A stretch of 64,000 nt of DNA from Oscillospiraceae bacterium. Lineage in GTDB: Bacteria > Bacillota > Clostridia > Oscillospirales > Oscillospiraceae. The stretch covers positions 31,509-95,508 of the forward strand of contig JAHHSI010000009.1 of the NCBI GenBank assembly GCA_020025275.1, written 5' to 3'. Every line of letters starts with the position of its first letter. Within the stretch, counting starts at the first letter, position 1. Under the pieces are notes generated by a model. That model did no database searches. It had not been told where the DNA came from and worked only from the letters and a program-made list of their open reading frames with translations. Positions 44,808 to 53,471 of this stretch are shown here, in pieces. The translations under genes were made by a program, and so were the position numbers.

Positions 44808-47078
44808 ATGCGCAAAGAAATGATCCGTGTCGTGGATGCGACACAAAACAACCTGAAACACGTGTCGGTACACATTCCTAAAAACAAGATCACTGTGGTC
44901 ACCGGTGTTTCCGGCTCCGGTAAAAGTTCTCTGGTTCTGGACACTATTGCCGCCCAGTCCAGACGGGAGCTGAACGACACCTTCCCCAGCTTTGCCCAGC
45001 GGTATCTGCCCAAATACGGTCGCCCTCATGTGGCCCGCATTGAAAGTCTGCCTCCGGCCATTGTGGTGGACCAGAAAAAGCCCTCCGGGCAGGTGCGCTC
45101 CACGGTGGGCACCTATACCGACACTTATTCGCTGCTTCGCCTTTTGTTTTCCCGTGTGGGAAAACCCTTTGTGGGGTATTCGGATTCTTTTTCCTTTAAC
45201 CATCCCCAAGGACGCTGCCCCCGCTGCGATGGTCTGGGCGAAATCACCGAGATCGATGTTCATAAACTGGTGGACTTTGATAAGTGCCTGAACGACCCCG
45301 GCGTCATCAACTATGTGGCCTATGAACCGGGCCAGTGGCGCTGGCTTTATTATGGTGCCTGCGGTCTCTATGACCCCAACAAAAAAATCCGGGACTTTAC
45401 CACGGAGGAGCTGCACCTGTTCCTCGATCAGGAACCGATGACGCTGAAAAATCCGCCGCCCGATTACTATAAAAACGGCAAATACGAAGGCCTCATGTAT
45501 CGGATGAATCGGATGCTCAAGCGGGATGATGCCAAGGTGCACTGGAAAAAGCTGGAACCCATCGTGACTCAAGGCGTCTGTCCCGCATGCCACGGTGCCC
45601 GGCTGAACGACAAAATCCTATCCTGCAAAATCGGCGGGAAGAACATTGCCGACGTGACCAAGCTGCCGCTGCGGGAAATCATACCGTGGCTGAAGGCCAT
45701 TCAAGATCCTCTTGCTGTGGATCTGACGGCGGCACTGGAAAGCAGGATTCAGGCCCTCATCGACATCGGCCTTGACTATCTCACGCTGGACCGTGCCATG
45801 GGCACCTTGTCGGGCGGTGAAGCGCAGCGGTGTAAAATCGCAAAATACAACAATTCCTCCCTCTCGGATATGCTCTATATTTTAGACGAACCCAGTGTCG
45901 GACTGCACAGCCACGACATTCATCGCCTCAGCGATGCCATTGTGGAGCTGCGTGATCGAGGGAATACGGTGCTGATGGTGGAGCACCACAGGGAAATGAT
46001 GGAAATTGCTGACCATATCATTGATATGGGGCCGGGCGCAGGCACACTGGGCGGCGAAGTGCTGTTTGAGGGAAACTATCAGGAATTAACGGCCTGTGAC
46101 ACACTGACCGGCCAGCTGCTGCGGCAGAATACCGGTTTGAAAACACAGCCCCGGGTCCCCACTGACTGGTTCGCACTTGATCATCTTACTCTGCACAATC
46201 TGAAGGATGTTTCCATTAAGCTGCCCAAAGGACTCCTGGCGGTGATTGCCGGTGTGGCCGGCTCCGGTAAAAGTTCTTTGATGCAGGCCTTTGCCGATCA
46301 GTCAACCGAAGATGTGACCCTCATCAGCCAAAAGAGCATCGGCATCAGCCTGCGCTCCACCCCGGCCACCTATCTGGGGGTTGCCGACGACATCCGAAAG
46401 CTGTTTGCCAAAGCCAGTGGGCAAAAGGTCGGACAATTCTCCTTTAACGGTGCCGGTGCCTGTCCTGTTTGTCAGGGAAAAGGTATCATCATCGCAGAAA
46501 TGGCGTTCATGGATGCTATCGAGACCGAGTGCGAGGCCTGCGGGGGGCTGCGCTACTCCAAGGAGGCCCTGCAATACACCATTGACGGCTTACATATCGC
46601 CCAAGTCATGGATCTGACCGTCAAACAGGCCATGGAGCAGTTTCGTGGGACAGACATTGCGAGAAAATTGAAACCACTGGCCGATGTCGGTCTTTTTTAT
46701 CTCCACCTCAATCAAGCGCTTTCCACACTGTCCGGTGGAGAATTGCAGCGAATGAAGCTGGCCTCCTACTTGGGAAAGGCCGGACAGATCCTTGTGCTGG
46801 ACGAGCCCACAGACGGACTCCATTTACAGGACGTGCAGCACATCATCAAGCTGTTCGATCAACTGGTTTCGGATGGAAATACCGTCTTTCTGATCGAACA
46901 CAATCTGGAAGTCCTGAAGGCTGCCGACTATGTCGTTGAGGTCGGCCCCGGCGGCGGCGAAGAAGGCGGCCGGATCATCTTTGAAGGGACTCCCGCACAG
47001 CTGCTGCATCATAGCCGGTCGGTCACGCGCCCCTATTTGGAAAAAGCCCTTGGCAAAGGGCCGTCGGACGCCCTCTAA
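44808..47078 (+). CDS. UvrA-like ATPase lacking the UvrB-binding domain
   Basis: 756 residues, far shorter than UvrA (about 940). First ATPase: GVSGSGKSS, LSGGEAQRC and YILDEPSVGLHSHD. Second: GVAGSGKSS, LSGGELQRM and VLDEPTDGLHLQD. After SRVGKPFVG it moves straight to FSFNHPQGRCPRCDGLG, so the UvrB-binding insertion is absent; two Zn-binding Cys groups remain (CPRC/CPAC and CPVC/CEAC). This layout matches UvrA2/DrrC-like proteins linked to drug or DNA-damage tolerance. The ATG at 44808 has AGGAG nine bases upstream; one at 44799 abuts it. No uvrB or uvrC nearby. Confidence 0.88.
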   Translation: MRKEMIRVVDATQNNLKHVSVHIPKNKITVVTGVSGSGKSSLVLDTIAAQSRRELNDTFPSFAQRYLPKYGRPHVARIESLPPAIVVDQKKPSGQVRSTVGTYTDTYSLLRLLFSRVGKPFVGYSDSFSFNHPQGRCPRCDGLGEITEIDVHKLVDFDKCLNDPGVINYVAYEPGQWRWLYYGACGLYDPNKKIRDFTTEELHLFLDQEPMTLKNPPPDYYKNGKYEGLMYRMNRMLKRDDAKVHWKKLEPIVTQGVCPACHGARLNDKILSCKIGGKNIADVTKLPLREIIPWLKAIQDPLAVDLTAALESRIQALIDIGLDYLTLDRAMGTLSGGEAQRCKIAKYNNSSLSDMLYILDEPSVGLHSHDIHRLSDAIVELRDRGNTVLMVEHHREMMEIADHIIDMGPGAGTLGGEVLFEGNYQELTACDTLTGQLLRQNTGLKTQPRVPTDWFALDHLTLHNLKDVSIKLPKGLLAVIAGVAGSGKSSLMQAFADQSTEDVTLISQKSIGISLRSTPATYLGVADDIRKLFAKASGQKVGQFSFNGAGACPVCQGKGIIIAEMAFMDAIETECEACGGLRYSKEALQYTIDGLHIAQVMDLTVKQAMEQFRGTDIARKLKPLADVGLFYLHLNQALSTLSGGELQRMKLASYLGKAGQILVLDEPTDGLHLQDVQHIIKLFDQLVSDGNTVFLIEHNLEVLKAADYVVEVGPGGGEEGGRIIFEGTPAQLLHHSRSVTRPYLEKALGKGPSDAL

Positions 47079-47846
47079 ACGCTTCAGGACCTCACGTGAT
47101 GCGTCTGTGCTCCCAATACCGTACCCCCATCCGCTCCCGATACGGGACGCTTACACCCATATCATCAACCTGACGCCATGTGGTACCGCTCAAAAAATCG
47201 GCAGCTTCATGGATAAGGTCACCGGAAATACCCCTGAGCCAGAGCCCCCCTCCACACCACCCGAAACAGAAAACGGATACAACGTCATTTTATTTGAGAG
47301 AGCGGGATACCCTATCGGCAGAAAACAAAGCAATCGAGGTATAAGAAAAACGCAGGTTCCCGCCGATAACGGCAGGAACCTGCGTTTTAAACTAACTGCG
47401 AAGTATCTTTCTGTCTGCGATTCACACAAGAAGAAATGCGTCCCCCATGGCGTGGCCAACATCGCGCATACCTGCACTCAGCACAAGCTTCGTACTGCGT
47501 CTGCACGCCGGAAAAGTACCGTTGCTGTGCTGTTGTATGGCGTTTTGACCACAGCCACTTGCGAAAGGCATGCCTTCTGGTTCCGTGAATTGAGTGCTGC
47601 GCTCCACCCAAACAACATTCTTGCAGCTCCCGTGCTTTCCAAAGGCCTATAGCTACTCCCCATATGGACGCTGCAATACGGCAGGGACGTGGTCGACCGT
47701 CAGCTCATAGGCCCACTCTCGTCATTGAAAGGGCGGATGCCGAAAATTCTCTTCCACCATTCTGCCATGTGGATTTGTTCTGTCCGTGTCCTCTGCTGTG
47801 ATGACGCCCATCGCTCCTCTCTGCGATGGTTTCATCGCACGCTTCG
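47079..47846. other. Intergenic region with terminator, no gene recognised
   Basis: The only clear element is a strong hairpin, AAAACGCAGGTTCC (47347-47360) with 47375-47388 and a T-run, serving the UvrA-like gene. Frames over 47400-47840 show no ribosome site or family pattern. Confidence 0.6.
47346..47390 (+). terminator. Terminator downstream of the UvrA-like gene
   Basis: 14-bp perfect stem 47347-47360 with 47375-47388, ending in TTTT. It lies about 270 nt after the stop. Confidence 0.8.
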
Positions 47847-48791
47847 TCAATCGATCTGAAATACGCCGTCTTTGATCAGCAGCGTGTCATCCAAATAGAG
47901 CGTGGGTTTCAAAATGATGCCGTCCATGTGGCAGTCTGCTTTATTGGTCCCGCCAAAAGACGTGTTGGTTCCGAACGCAATATGAACCGTTCCGTATACC
48001 TTTTCGTCCTCAAGAATGATGCCGCAGAGCTGCGCCGTCATATTGGTACCGATGCCAAGTTCTCCCAGTGTTGCATTGCGCTCATTTTCCAAGAGGATGG
48101 AAAGTTTGTGAGCCTCTGCACCATGGATTTCTTTCAGTTTTCCATGTTCAACTTTAACACGCAGAGGGCTTTCCAGCTTCCCAACGCCAACCATGGATCC
48201 ATCGATGATCATTTCACCGTTACTGCCGTTTTCCATCGGAGCAATGTAGCCTTCACCGGAAGGCAGATTACCGCTCTGGCCCGGTTTGCGGTAGACACCG
48301 GTACTGGCCACACCATTTCTGTTTTCAAGATCCAGCACCAAGGTGCAGTCCTCTTTTTGAATGGTAGCCTTTTTTGCCTTGGTGAGCCGTTCGGCGACTT
48401 TCAGAGTAAGCGCTTCTACTGCGGCATAATCGGCCGTCATGGCGCCTTTTTCAAACATCTCCTCAGAAATACCGGGCATGGTGGCAATTCTTGCACCATT
48501 TTTCGCCGCTTCAATCCTCGCGTTTGTGTGGGTCAGTGATTTTGCCGTGGGGCAGATCACAATATCCGATGCTTTCATCGCAGCAGCAACGGCCTCCGGC
48601 GGCTCCTGTCCGGAAACAGCACGCTCCTGCATGGTCATGAGCACAGCCTCACAGCCCAATTCCTTTGCCGCAAGATAGAAGGCGCTGCCGATTTCAAATT
48701 TCACATCATCGGTCACTACCAGCACCGTTTCTCCCTCGACAGCCCCCATACAGGAGGTCAGGATGGATTTTGACGTCTCTTTTATATTCAT
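47847..48791 (-). CDS. M29-type aminopeptidase/leucyl aminopeptidase-like
   Basis: 314 residues, metallo-aminopeptidase T-like. The C-terminal catalytic part has LGELGIGTN (about 240), TVHIAFGTN (about 267) and DCHMDGI (about 285), carrying the Glu/His/Asp metal ligands. The N-terminal half is a Rossmann-like domain (VLVVTDD, IVICPTAKSLTHT). It is shorter than classical AmpT/AmpS (about 400). Last gene of the PucR-led operon. Role: probably hydrolyses a small amide or peptide product of that pathway. No ribosome site other than a weak GGAAA is seen. Confidence 0.75.
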   Translation of the reverse strand: MNIKETSKSILTSCMGAVEGETVLVVTDDVKFEIGSAFYLAAKELGCEAVLMTMQERAVSGQEPPEAVAAAMKASDIVICPTAKSLTHTNARIEAAKNGARIATMPGISEEMFEKGAMTADYAAVEALTLKVAERLTKAKKATIQKEDCTLVLDLENRNGVASTGVYRKPGQSGNLPSGEGYIAPMENGSNGEMIIDGSMVGVGKLESPLRVKVEHGKLKEIHGAEAHKLSILLENERNATLGELGIGTNMTAQLCGIILEDEKVYGTVHIAFGTNTSFGGTNKADCHMDGIILKPTLYLDDTLLIKDGVFQID

Positions 48792-48812
48792 AAAAATTCC
48801 CTTTCTTTTCCA

Positions 48813-49484
48813 TTATGAAATCAATTCCGAAATGACACGGGCCACGATGGTTCTGGAAAGCACAACAGGCTTTTTGCAGATCGCACGCAGCCGCTCTTTC
48901 ATTTCGACGGTATAACCGATGCAGTCCATGACAACCAGATCTACATTCAGCGCGGAAATTTCTTTTGCTGCTTTTTCAAGCTCTGACGGGTCTCCGTAGG
49001 GCGATGCTGCAATCGCATGGACTTCGTCAACATGCCGTTCCCATTTATTCTTGGACTGTACAATCTGCTGTGGGGTCGGGGTGACCACTGCGATTTTTTT
49101 ACTGCCGGACAGCGCCGGAACCACCCCATTGAGCACCTGACTGGGAAAAATCAGCGGAACTTTTGCTTGGAACACCGCAGGAAACTCCCCGGTGCAGAGG
49201 AAAAGGATCAGCCGAACCCCTTTTGCCTCCAAGTCGTAGATGCATTGCTGAAGTCTGGGCAATATAAATCTCTCCGCAAAGACGGCAGAACTTCCATCAT
49301 TCAGTCTTGAAATCAGCACATAGTCCTCCGGATCCGGACTCAACTGGGAAATCTCCTCTTTGCTCAGTCCGTCCAGACCGCCCGCTTCGAGCAGTTCCAC
49401 CTCCTCGCCGAAAAGGGGCATGATATCCCCTGTCACATCCACACGGGGGGACTGACCAACTGTAATGGCACCGATTTTCACCAT
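48813..49484 (-). CDS. AroM family protein
   Basis: 223 residues, single domain. Family markers are MVKIGAITVGQSPRVDVTGD at the N-terminus, ILFLCTGEFP (about 94-103) and VVMDCIGYT (about 184-192), the Cys pair of Asp/Glu-racemase-like folds, which AroM resembles. Reaction is unknown. AGGAGG is seen before the ATG at 49484. It sits between DUF1177 and the aminopeptidase. Confidence 0.83.
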   Translation of the reverse strand: MVKIGAITVGQSPRVDVTGDIMPLFGEEVELLEAGGLDGLSKEEISQLSPDPEDYVLISRLNDGSSAVFAERFILPRLQQCIYDLEAKGVRLILFLCTGEFPAVFQAKVPLIFPSQVLNGVVPALSGSKKIAVVTPTPQQIVQSKNKWERHVDEVHAIAASPYGDPSELEKAAKEISALNVDLVVMDCIGYTVEMKERLRAICKKPVVLSRTIVARVISELIS

Positions 49485-49543
49485 GGCACTGTATCCTCCT
49501 TACAAAAGCAGCCCCGGAAAGAATCTCCGGGGCTCGCCTTTCA

Positions 49544-50482
49544 TTACTTTTTGCCAAGACCCTGGAAATGGCTCATATCCCCATAGAGAGACTTGATGCG
49601 GGCAAACTCCTCCTGATCATAGAAGGAAACCTCACCGCGCCCATATGCCTTTGCAACCTCCAGCATATAGCGGGCAGCCTCTTCGATATCCGAGAAATGA
49701 CTTGCACCGGTTGCACAGCCGGCCACCGGTGTCTCTGTAGAGATCGCCACACCCACGACCGGGGCTTTGGTTGCGGTGGCGGGCTGCAAAATGCTGTTGA
49801 GATGATATAGATCGTTTCCGTAGGGCGTGATGTCCTGTTGAGAAAGTGCGAATACATGGGCCGGCTTGCCCAGTGTTACCTCCATCATGTTGACCAGATC
49901 TTCACTGACCTTGAGAATATAGCCCTGCATCACCGTGGGAGAGATGGAGAAATTTCTGGTATTGATGATTTTGTTCCCCTTGGTGGTGTCCACAGAGAGA
50001 ATAGCATCCAGCTCATCGGTCACCTCTTCCTGATTCACCTGCGCCATATTCACCGGGGAATCCATGAAGGGCACCGGTTTATGAGGACGGGTCGGTGCAT
50101 CCGGGCAAACATGGGTGGAAATGAACACATCCCCCTCCAGTCTGTCCCCCTTCGCCTTCATATCCAGCAGTTTCGCTGCCACACTCAGAGCGCAGAGCGC
50201 ACCATCACCATCCGAAACAAAACCAATGCGCTCCGGACGTGCACCCAGACCGCCCAGTCGGCCCAACAGGCCAATAGTGGGCGCATTGCCGCCGGATGCT
50301 TTTCCGTGCGTGCCCGGAATGCGAACCTTCACCATATCGGTTTTCCCCTTAGCGCCTACCAGAGGATAGACCTCTACATTGGCCTCGGGGTCGATGGATT
50401 TCAGATACTTCTCCACCATAGCGCCGGATGCGGCGGGCTGATCCAGAAGATCGAAGAGCTCAATAACCTGTTTAATCAACAT
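49544..50482 (-). CDS. DUF1177 protein
   Basis: 312 residues. It contains NAPTIGLLGRLGGLGARPERIGFVSDGDGA (about 75-104, shown here split: NAPTIGLLGRLGGLG and IGFVSDGDGA), VFISTHVCPDAPT (about 126-138) and PVAGCATGASHFSD, all typical of the family. The His, Asp and Glu placement resembles metallopeptidase-like hydrolases, but no activity is established. It is read in the same direction as its neighbours with short gaps. Confidence 0.82.
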   Translation of the reverse strand: MLIKQVIELFDLLDQPAASGAMVEKYLKSIDPEANVEVYPLVGAKGKTDMVKVRIPGTHGKASGGNAPTIGLLGRLGGLGARPERIGFVSDGDGALCALSVAAKLLDMKAKGDRLEGDVFISTHVCPDAPTRPHKPVPFMDSPVNMAQVNQEEVTDELDAILSVDTTKGNKIINTRNFSISPTVMQGYILKVSEDLVNMMEVTLGKPAHVFALSQQDITPYGNDLYHLNSILQPATATKAPVVGVAISTETPVAGCATGASHFSDIEEAARYMLEVAKAYGRGEVSFYDQEEFARIKSLYGDMSHFQGLGKK

Positions 50483-50497
50483 AACGTGTCTCCTTCA

Positions 50498-51583
50498 TTA
50501 CAAAGCAATGTATTTTACCATAGGTCTGTGGATGATGTTCTCCACCTCCGACAGCAGTTCCCGGTCAAACATCGTGGACGCCAGTTTCAAATGCGTATGC
50601 TTGGTGTACAGCAAATACACCTCCTGCCCCTCTGCCAGATCAGAGGTCGGCATCGGCTTGCCGGTTTGGGCATCGAAGGTCATCACCAGATCCGGGAAGG
50701 TTCCCAAGCGCTGTCCATCAGGGGCATCCACCGTCATATACTCGTTCCAGAAGGACATCTCATAGCCGTTTACCCGGACAGTGCCCACATCGAAGCCGCC
50801 TTCGCTGCGCAGCTGATACTGCTCGACAACGCCACGGGTCAGCACCTCTCCATTGAGAAACTTCGCCACAGCACGCACCGCATCCTCCACAGAGCGAGCA
50901 AGTCCCTCTGCATAGCATCGGCCGGTCTCAATCGCCTGAGCCACTCCGCCACGGGCACTGTGTTCCTTCAAATACTGAACGGTAACCGGGTTTCTGACCA
51001 CTGCAACCAGACCACCCGCTTCCACTGCGGCCGCCCGCACAAGCTTGGAGCAATGGGAAATCGTTCCCGTGAACGTACACTCCACGTGTCTGCCCAGATC
51101 ACGGTTTCCGCCCACACAGGTCATGGTCGTGATGTAATGGGGATCTCGGTGCAGATTCAGACTCCCCATGACCCCTGTGGGGTGCGCCCGACCATTGCAG
51201 GGTGCATCCAGCAGCGGGATCCCTAACAAGGAGGCATTGACCCACCCGTTAAAGGTAGAGCCGCCACCGTTCTCATTGGTAACAATGCCGGAGGGCTTGA
51301 TCCCTGTCTGCTGCGTAAACAGCTCGATACAGCGCATCATATCCGCCGCATTGACATATTTCTCTTTCGCCGCAGGGGCCCCCACCATAGATGCGGTCAC
51401 AACGATTGCCTCTGGCGGGAGCTCCTCCAGATCACGCAGGTATAAATCGGAAAATTGGACCGCCAGATTGGCAAAGGCAGCCCCCTGCTGCGCAGAGCCG
51501 CCGCCTCCGCCGCCCAGAATTGAACCGCCTAAGGCTGCGAAACGGACCGTTTCCTCTGTCAGTCGAAGTGGATATTGCGTCAT
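50498..51583 (-). CDS. DUF917 protein (S-methyl thiohydantoin desulfurase-like)
   Basis: 361 residues. Hallmarks are the Gly-rich LGGSILGGGGGGSAQQG (about 17-33), ATPEAIVVTASMVGAPA-type strand and NENGGGSTFNGWVNASLL (about 102-119). The C-terminal half is a beta-rich domain ending YTKHTHLKLASTMFDRELL. Relatives are annotated as acting on hydantoin- or thiohydantoin-like rings. The ATG at 51583 has AAAGGAG upstream; one 33 nt earlier lacks one. It overlaps nothing and lies 30 nt after the OPT transporter. Confidence 0.82.
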   Translation of the reverse strand: MTQYPLRLTEETVRFAALGGSILGGGGGGSAQQGAAFANLAVQFSDLYLRDLEELPPEAIVVTASMVGAPAAKEKYVNAADMMRCIELFTQQTGIKPSGIVTNENGGGSTFNGWVNASLLGIPLLDAPCNGRAHPTGVMGSLNLHRDPHYITTMTCVGGNRDLGRHVECTFTGTISHCSKLVRAAAVEAGGLVAVVRNPVTVQYLKEHSARGGVAQAIETGRCYAEGLARSVEDAVRAVAKFLNGEVLTRGVVEQYQLRSEGGFDVGTVRVNGYEMSFWNEYMTVDAPDGQRLGTFPDLVMTFDAQTGKPMPTSDLAEGQEVYLLYTKHTHLKLASTMFDRELLSEVENIIHRPMVKYIAL

Positions 51584-51612
51584 GAAACCTACTCCTTTCT
51601 GCGCAATGTGCG

Positions 51613-53193
51613 TCACATCAGCATTGATTTGATCAGGTTACTGAAGAAGCCGTACAAGCCGTCACCTGCAATCAGGCCGGAATCGCGGACCTCCATAAAT
51701 TCAGTACCGAAGATCAGACGTACCACAACCGCAATCAAAACGCCGATGCCGTAGATGGGGTTATTGAGCAGCAAACCGGTTGCAAACAGCACGCCCACCA
51801 TCTTTGTGCCAAAAATTACTTGAATGATGGCACCGGGAATGGCCCAAAGCAGCAGCTCTTTCACCAGTGCCGGATTGGCTCCTGCCTGTGCAGCAGCGGC
51901 AAAGGTACGGCTGATGGGGGGCATGATGTCCTGAGACAGGTACATATTGGCAAACATGAGCACCACCAGAATACCGATGATGCCACCCACCATCTCAACC
52001 TTCACCTGCTCCCGCCGGCCTCTGATTTCACGTGCAGGATCGGCACCCTTGCCGCGCAGGATCCAGCCGGTTTTCAGGTCGTAGCCCATATCTGCAAAAC
52101 AGGGCCCCACCGAGCTGATATAGCCGGTCATAATCGCAATGGCAAAGGACGAGAAGCCCATAAGGATACCCAAGGTCATGAAAATCGTCGTAATGGCAAA
52201 AGCGGGGAACCATCCGGAGTGCATGGCCGCCATACCAACCAGTACCATAGCAACCGCTGCGGAGAATCCGCACCAGAGCACCCACAGCACAGACTTGCCA
52301 ACAGACATATCCGAGAACACCCCGGTGATCGCACCAATGATGGCGGCACCACCCACGAACAGGCCAAATGCAAGCGCCAGTGTCTTTTTGGAATCTGCAT
52401 CGGAGACTGTGATCTCGATTTTTTGATCCGAGGAAGATTTGCGGCCCTTGACCACCGTCACCACCGACTGAAGCAGCGCAATCATACCGGCGCCAATCAT
52501 CACACCGGAGGGGATATTGGTCGCCCCCAGATTAAAGCCAAACAGCTGCTCGGAATACCCCCGGAGCACCAGCCCAACGCCAAGACCGGTCATGGCCACA
52601 ATGTTGGCGATAAACACGATGCCGATTCCGGCAACCGGGAGTTTGAAGTAGCTGCCAACCACACCGATGGCCAGACCTTCCAGCAGCCGACGGCCCTTTT
52701 TGCCGCCCTCATCACCAGCCTGAATCGCAGTGGCGGTTGCCACACCGGGAGGCCATGCTCCCTGCGCCGGGAAAATGGCGGAGTCATAAATTCTGCCAAC
52801 AATATAAATAGAAATCGATGTACCGATCATACAGCCGATCCCCATGGTAAGCACAGAACCGGGCTCGCCCATCAGATACATCATGGCGATGGCGATAAAG
52901 CCGCAGTTTGCAGCGGAGAAACCTGCCGCCGATGCAATGGTCTGCAGCAGATTCTGCCGCTCCAGATTGCAGTACTTCAGGCAGGAATTCATGGGAATAC
53001 GGGCAACCAGCATAGCCGCAATGGCACCCAGCAGTGAGGTATTGGGCGTTGTGCCCACCTTACCGATGATGTTCATACATACTGCACCAACCAGAAAGGC
53101 AACCAAAATCCCGGGGATAATGGTTGCGGGTTCAAATGCCCGGATATCGGTTTCCTTTTTGTACTCTTGTTTGATCTCTTCTCTTGTTTTCAT
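51613..53193 (-). CDS. OPT family oligopeptide transporter
   Basis: 526 residues with about 13-14 helices. The OPT pattern includes VGTTPNTSLLGAIAAMLVAR (about 45-64), PAQGAWPPGVATATAIQAG (about 142-160) and GATNIPSGVMIGAGMIAL. OPT carriers import short peptides or metal-chelate peptides with protons. AGGGAGG precedes the ATG at 53193. It is the first structural gene after pucR; the downstream enzymes suggest the cargo is broken down inside. The inverted repeat at 53341-53366 lies in its promoter region. Confidence 0.88.
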   Translation of the reverse strand: MKTREEIKQEYKKETDIRAFEPATIIPGILVAFLVGAVCMNIIGKVGTTPNTSLLGAIAAMLVARIPMNSCLKYCNLERQNLLQTIASAAGFSAANCGFIAIAMMYLMGEPGSVLTMGIGCMIGTSISIYIVGRIYDSAIFPAQGAWPPGVATATAIQAGDEGGKKGRRLLEGLAIGVVGSYFKLPVAGIGIVFIANIVAMTGLGVGLVLRGYSEQLFGFNLGATNIPSGVMIGAGMIALLQSVVTVVKGRKSSSDQKIEITVSDADSKKTLALAFGLFVGGAAIIGAITGVFSDMSVGKSVLWVLWCGFSAAVAMVLVGMAAMHSGWFPAFAITTIFMTLGILMGFSSFAIAIMTGYISSVGPCFADMGYDLKTGWILRGKGADPAREIRGRREQVKVEMVGGIIGILVVLMFANMYLSQDIMPPISRTFAAAAQAGANPALVKELLLWAIPGAIIQVIFGTKMVGVLFATGLLLNNPIYGIGVLIAVVVRLIFGTEFMEVRDSGLIAGDGLYGFFSNLIKSMLM

Positions 53194-53340
53194 AGATAGC
53201 CTCCCTTATGCGAAGATACACGAAATAAGAGCCATGCTCTTTTCCCATATTCCCCACAGCATTCTTCTCTTCCTTGCGGATGTTTTTCTTAGTATCTTAG
53301 CAAACTCTCTTCCGGTGTGCGATATTCACCATGAAAGAAA

Positions 53341-53366
53341 CAGGGTGCACAAAATTGTGCACCCTG
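53341..53366 (-). promoter_or_regulatory. Inverted repeat in the OPT promoter region
   Basis: CAGGGTGCACA-AAAT-TGTGCACCCTG, perfect 11-bp arms. It lies about 150 nt before the OPT start and about 100 nt after the pucR stop. It is either an operator for PucR or a terminator for pucR; there is no T-run after it. Confidence 0.6.
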
Positions 53367-53471
53367 CACAGTGTTATCCCACTGTGTACGTTTAGGCCTA
53401 CTATAGTTTTCTACTGGGCAACAGCCCCTCTATGTGACCGGGATACAGTCCCCTTTTTCACCGCTGCCCCC

